Shown here: positions 5,530-7,197 of the stretch, one piece after another
Layout: every line of letters starts with the position of its first letter
How positions within the stretch are numbered: position 1 is the stretch's first letter
Program-made: the position numbers and the translations under genes
Notes under the pieces: model-generated
Database searches by the model: none
What the model was told of the DNA's origin: nothing
The model's input: only the letters and a program-made list of their open reading frames with translations
Source of the DNA: Collinsella sp.
Lineage (GTDB): Bacteria > Actinomycetota > Coriobacteriia > Coriobacteriales > Coriobacteriaceae
DNA: 7,197 nt
Reading direction: 5' to 3'
NCBI GenBank assembly: GCA_019414545.1
Contig: DXLV01000014.1
Coordinates: 36,180-43,376, forward strand

Positions 5530-6162
5530 ATGAGCCAAGAGATGATGGACAAGACCTGCCGCGGGTTTGCCGAGGCGCTGGCCGCGCGCGAGCCGGTTCC
5601 CGGCGGTGGCAGCGCGAGCGCCTTTGTGGGCGCGCTGGGCGCCTCGCTGTGCGGAATGGTTGCCCGCTACGGTGCGACCAATCCCGCGCTTGCTGATCGT
5701 GCGGATGACCTGACGCGTGCGTTTGCCCATGCTGATGAGCTGGCCCAGGAGCTTGTCGAGTTGGTTGCCGAGGACGTTCGTGCCTATGGGCAGGTGTCCG
5801 CGGCGTACGGTATTCCGCGTGACGATCCGGCTCGAGCGACCGCGATTCAGGATGCGCTGCATGTGGCCGCTATGCCGCCGTATCGCATTATGGATGCCTG
5901 CGGGCGTGCGCTGGCGCTGCTCGAGGACATGGCCGACAAGGGTTCGCGTCAGCTGCTGTCCGATGTGGCGTGCGGCGCCGTGTTCTGCCGTTCCGCTATG
6001 CAGGGCGCGAGCTTGACGCTCTTTGCCAACACCACGTCTATGAAGGACCGGGCGCGCGCCGAGGAGCTCGAGACCGCGTGCGATGAGCTGCTGGACACGT
6101 GGTTGCCGCGCGCCGATGCGCTGGCGCGCCGCGCCGCCGACGCTGCAAGGAAGAGAGGATAG
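5530..6162 (+). CDS. fchA: FTCD_C-family cyclodeaminase / methenyl-THF cyclohydrolase
   Basis: 210 residues, close to the size of stand-alone FchA proteins. The family hallmark EPVPGGGSASAFVGALGASL is at 21-40. Other typical segments are ED.RAY with Asp82 (81-86), the RA.AIQDALH..A..P helix (102-116), and the SDVACGAVFCRSAMQGA region (144-160). The protein should be mostly helical and cytoplasmic. Relatives either hydrolyse 5,10-methenyl-THF to 10-formyl-THF (FchA) or release ammonia from 5-formimino-THF to give methenyl-THF (cyclodeaminase). Sequence alone does not decide between them. The partner two bases downstream is a FolD that seems to lack cyclohydrolase residues, which favours the FchA role; no formiminotransferase gene is in the window. 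ATG 5530 is preferred over ATG 5524 because GAAGG (5516-5520) is nine bases before the former but only three before the latter. The gene is probably driven by the 5424-5452 promoter. Confidence 0.88.
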   Translation: MSQEMMDKTCRGFAEALAAREPVPGGGSASAFVGALGASLCGMVARYGATNPALADRADDLTRAFAHADELAQELVELVAEDVRAYGQVSAAYGIPRDDPARATAIQDALHVAAMPPYRIMDACGRALALLEDMADKGSRQLLSDVACGAVFCRSAMQGASLTLFANTTSMKDRARAEELETACDELLDTWLPRADALARRAADAARKRG

Positions 6163-6164
6163 CC

Positions 6165-7019
6165 ATGGCTGAACTGCTGAAGGGCGCTCCCGTCGCCCGC
6201 GCGTTGACTGAGGAACTTGCTGCTCGCTGCGTGGCTTTGCGCGAGCGCGGCGTTGTTCCGACGTTGGCTATCGTGCGTGTGGGTGAACGCGAGGACGACC
6301 TATCCTACGAGCGCGGTGCGCTCAGGCGCTGCGAAAAGGTTGGCATTGAAGCTCGCCGCGTTTTGCTTCCCGCCGATGTTTCGCGGGACGAGCTGTTGGC
6401 GGCCATCGAGGACATCAATACCGATTCGTCTGTTCATGGCTGCCTGATGTTCCGCCCGCTGCCCGCCGGCCTTGACGAGAACGCAGCCGCCGCGGCGCTC
6501 GATCCCGCCAAGGACGTTGACTCCATGACGCCGGCTTCGCTGCTCACCACGCTTTCGGGGCGCGGCGAGGGTTTTGCTCCTTGCACGGCTGAGGCCGTGT
6601 TGGTGCTACTGGATCATTACGGCGTTGAGCTGGATGGGGCCAAGGTCGCGGTCGTTGGTCGGTCGCTGGTGATTGGCCGTCCCGTTGCCGCCATGCTTAC
6701 GGCTCGCAATGCCACCGTGACGACGTGCCATACGCATACGCATGACTTGGCCGCTGAGTGCCGTGCTGCCGACATTGTGGTTGCGGCCGTTGGACGCGCG
6801 CGTACGATTGGCGTGGATGCCGTTCGCGAGGACCAGACGATCATCGATGTTGGCATTAACTGGGATGAGGACGCTGGCAAGCTGGTGGGTGACGTCGATT
6901 TTGTTGCCGCGGAGCCGGTCGTTAACGCCATCACGCCTGTGCCGGGCGGCGTGGGCGCCGTGACGACGGCGATCCTCGCCAAACACGTGATCGAAGCGGC
7001 CGAGCGCGCATCGAAATAG
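6165..7019 (+). CDS. folD: FolD-family methylene-THF dehydrogenase lacking the cyclohydrolase Lys
   Basis: 284 residues, normal FolD length. The start ATG 6165 follows GAGAGG by six bases and lies two bases after the fchA stop. Family signatures are HGCLMFRPLPAGLD (91-104), PAKDVDS (114-120), the NAD(P)-binding VVGRSLVIGRPVA (163-175), NATVTTCH (182-189), IIDVGIN (226-232), VGDVDF (241-246) and ITPVPGGVGAVT (256-267). Aligned to E. coli FolD, Tyr50 is kept (Tyr48 here) and Asp121 is kept (Asp119). However, catalytic Lys54 is Ala52 (codon GCG at 6318), Gln98 is Phe96 (TTC at 6450), and the Gly after the KDVD motif is Ser120. In characterised FolD/MTHFD enzymes the Lys is needed for cyclohydrolase but not dehydrogenase activity. 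I infer a monofunctional dehydrogenase interconverting 5,10-methylene- and methenyl-THF, with the adjacent FchA-like protein supplying the other step. GRS in the nucleotide loop is typical of NADP-using members, but the cofactor is unproven. Confidence 0.93.
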   Translation: MAELLKGAPVARALTEELAARCVALRERGVVPTLAIVRVGEREDDLSYERGALRRCEKVGIEARRVLLPADVSRDELLAAIEDINTDSSVHGCLMFRPLPAGLDENAAAAALDPAKDVDSMTPASLLTTLSGRGEGFAPCTAEAVLVLLDHYGVELDGAKVAVVGRSLVIGRPVAAMLTARNATVTTCHTHTHDLAAECRAADIVVAAVGRARTIGVDAVREDQTIIDVGINWDEDAGKLVGDVDFVAAEPVVNAITPVPGGVGAVTTAILAKHVIEAAERASK

Positions 7020-7062
7020 GCGTTTTGGGCTGTTTGAGGGGTTAGTTCTATACCCCGTGGAC

Positions 7063-7124
7063 AAAAAATGCCAAATATGAGTAGTGTTGCCAAGATACTC
7101 ACATATATTTTAGGCTAATTTGGC
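7063..7124 (-). terminator. Nested AT-rich inverted repeat followed by a T-run on the minus strand
   Basis: GCCAAAT (7070-7076) pairs with ATTTGGC (7118-7124), and inside it TGAGTA (7078-7083) pairs with TACTCA (7096-7101) around a 12-base loop. On the minus strand the structure is followed within one base by TTTTTT (7068-7063). It could end a minus-strand transcript entering from the right, or be a structured RNA or protein-binding element. The AT-rich stem makes it a weaker terminator than the others in the window. Confidence 0.35.
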
Positions 7125-7168
7125 TCCCTAACGATATTTATTAGGTAGCGCACAGAGATGTGGTGTAA

Positions 7169-7190
7169 GAGGCGGGGCATGCCCCGCCTC
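7169..7190. terminator. Perfect 22-base GC-rich palindrome, probable terminator hairpin
   Basis: The arms GAGGCGGGGC (7169-7178) and GCCCCGCCTC (7181-7190) are fully complementary with AT at the centre. On the plus strand the window ends with CGCCCTT seven bases later, so any T-run is cut off; on the minus strand no T-run follows. It is 150 bases past the folD stop, so it may end the folate operon transcript, or belong to the next gene. Confidence 0.5.
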
Positions 7191-7197
7191 CGCCCTT

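Larger units (their letters stand above)
7020..7197. other. Non-coding, dyad-rich tail after folD
   Basis: No convincing gene is present in these 178 bases. The stretch 7061-7145 is distinctly AT-rich against its GC-rich surroundings. Four inverted repeats follow one another: GGGGTTA/TA(T)ACCCC at 7038-7056, a nested one at 7070-7124, CCTAA/TTAGG at 7127-7145, and a perfect GC-rich palindrome at 7169-7190. A 16-codon frame at 7068-7118 has no real ribosome site. Confidence 0.6.

Noticed and set aside
6606..7102. Minus-strand open frames of 150-160 codons over folD
   Set aside because: They are antisense shadows of a well-supported folD coding frame, with low-complexity Ala/Thr/Arg-rich translations.
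7068..7118. 16-codon open frame after folD (MPNMSSVAKILTYILG)
   Set aside because: It has no convincing ribosome site and coincides with the nested inverted repeat; too short to support as a gene.

Overview
The window reads as high-GC bacterial chromosome, most likely Actinomycetota and plausibly a gut Coriobacteriia such as Collinsella. This is inferred from GC-rich coding sequence with AGGAGG-type ribosome sites, lipoproteins with LVGC lipoboxes, an actinobacterial LAXTG-type wall-sorting signal, and the folate gene pair. No rRNA, tRNA, CRISPR array or insertion sequence is visible.

Layout. Bases 1-403 (minus) hold the N-terminal part of a YhcG/DUF1016-family protein that runs off the left edge. 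Bases 572-841 (plus) hold a small PH-domain-like protein. Bases 938-3421 (minus) encode a large exported, wall-anchored protein with a phosphatidylinositol-specific phospholipase C X domain. It has its own terminator (867-903) and a candidate promoter. Bases 3727-4320 and 4547-5152 (both minus) are tandem paralogous lipoproteins. Each ends in its own strong hairpin terminator and each has the same 19-bp imperfect-dyad repeat upstream. On the plus strand, 5530-6162 (FTCD_C/FchA family) and 6165-7019 (FolD family) form a tight two-gene folate operon. The right end (7020-7197) is non-coding, partly AT-rich, and unusually full of inverted repeats.

How the genes work together. The clearest functional story is the last pair. 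The FolD protein keeps its Rossmann/dinucleotide-binding motifs and the KDVD aspartate, but has Ala where the catalytic cyclohydrolase Lys should be (K54 in E. coli FolD) and Phe where the conserved Gln should be (Q98). The gene two bases upstream encodes a cyclodeaminase/cyclohydrolase-family enzyme that could supply the missing step. The operon therefore looks like a split dehydrogenase plus cyclohydrolase (or cyclodeaminase) module in place of a bifunctional FolD. The left two thirds is mainly cell-envelope or secreted functions: one PI-PLC and two lipoproteins, each apparently a separate transcription unit.
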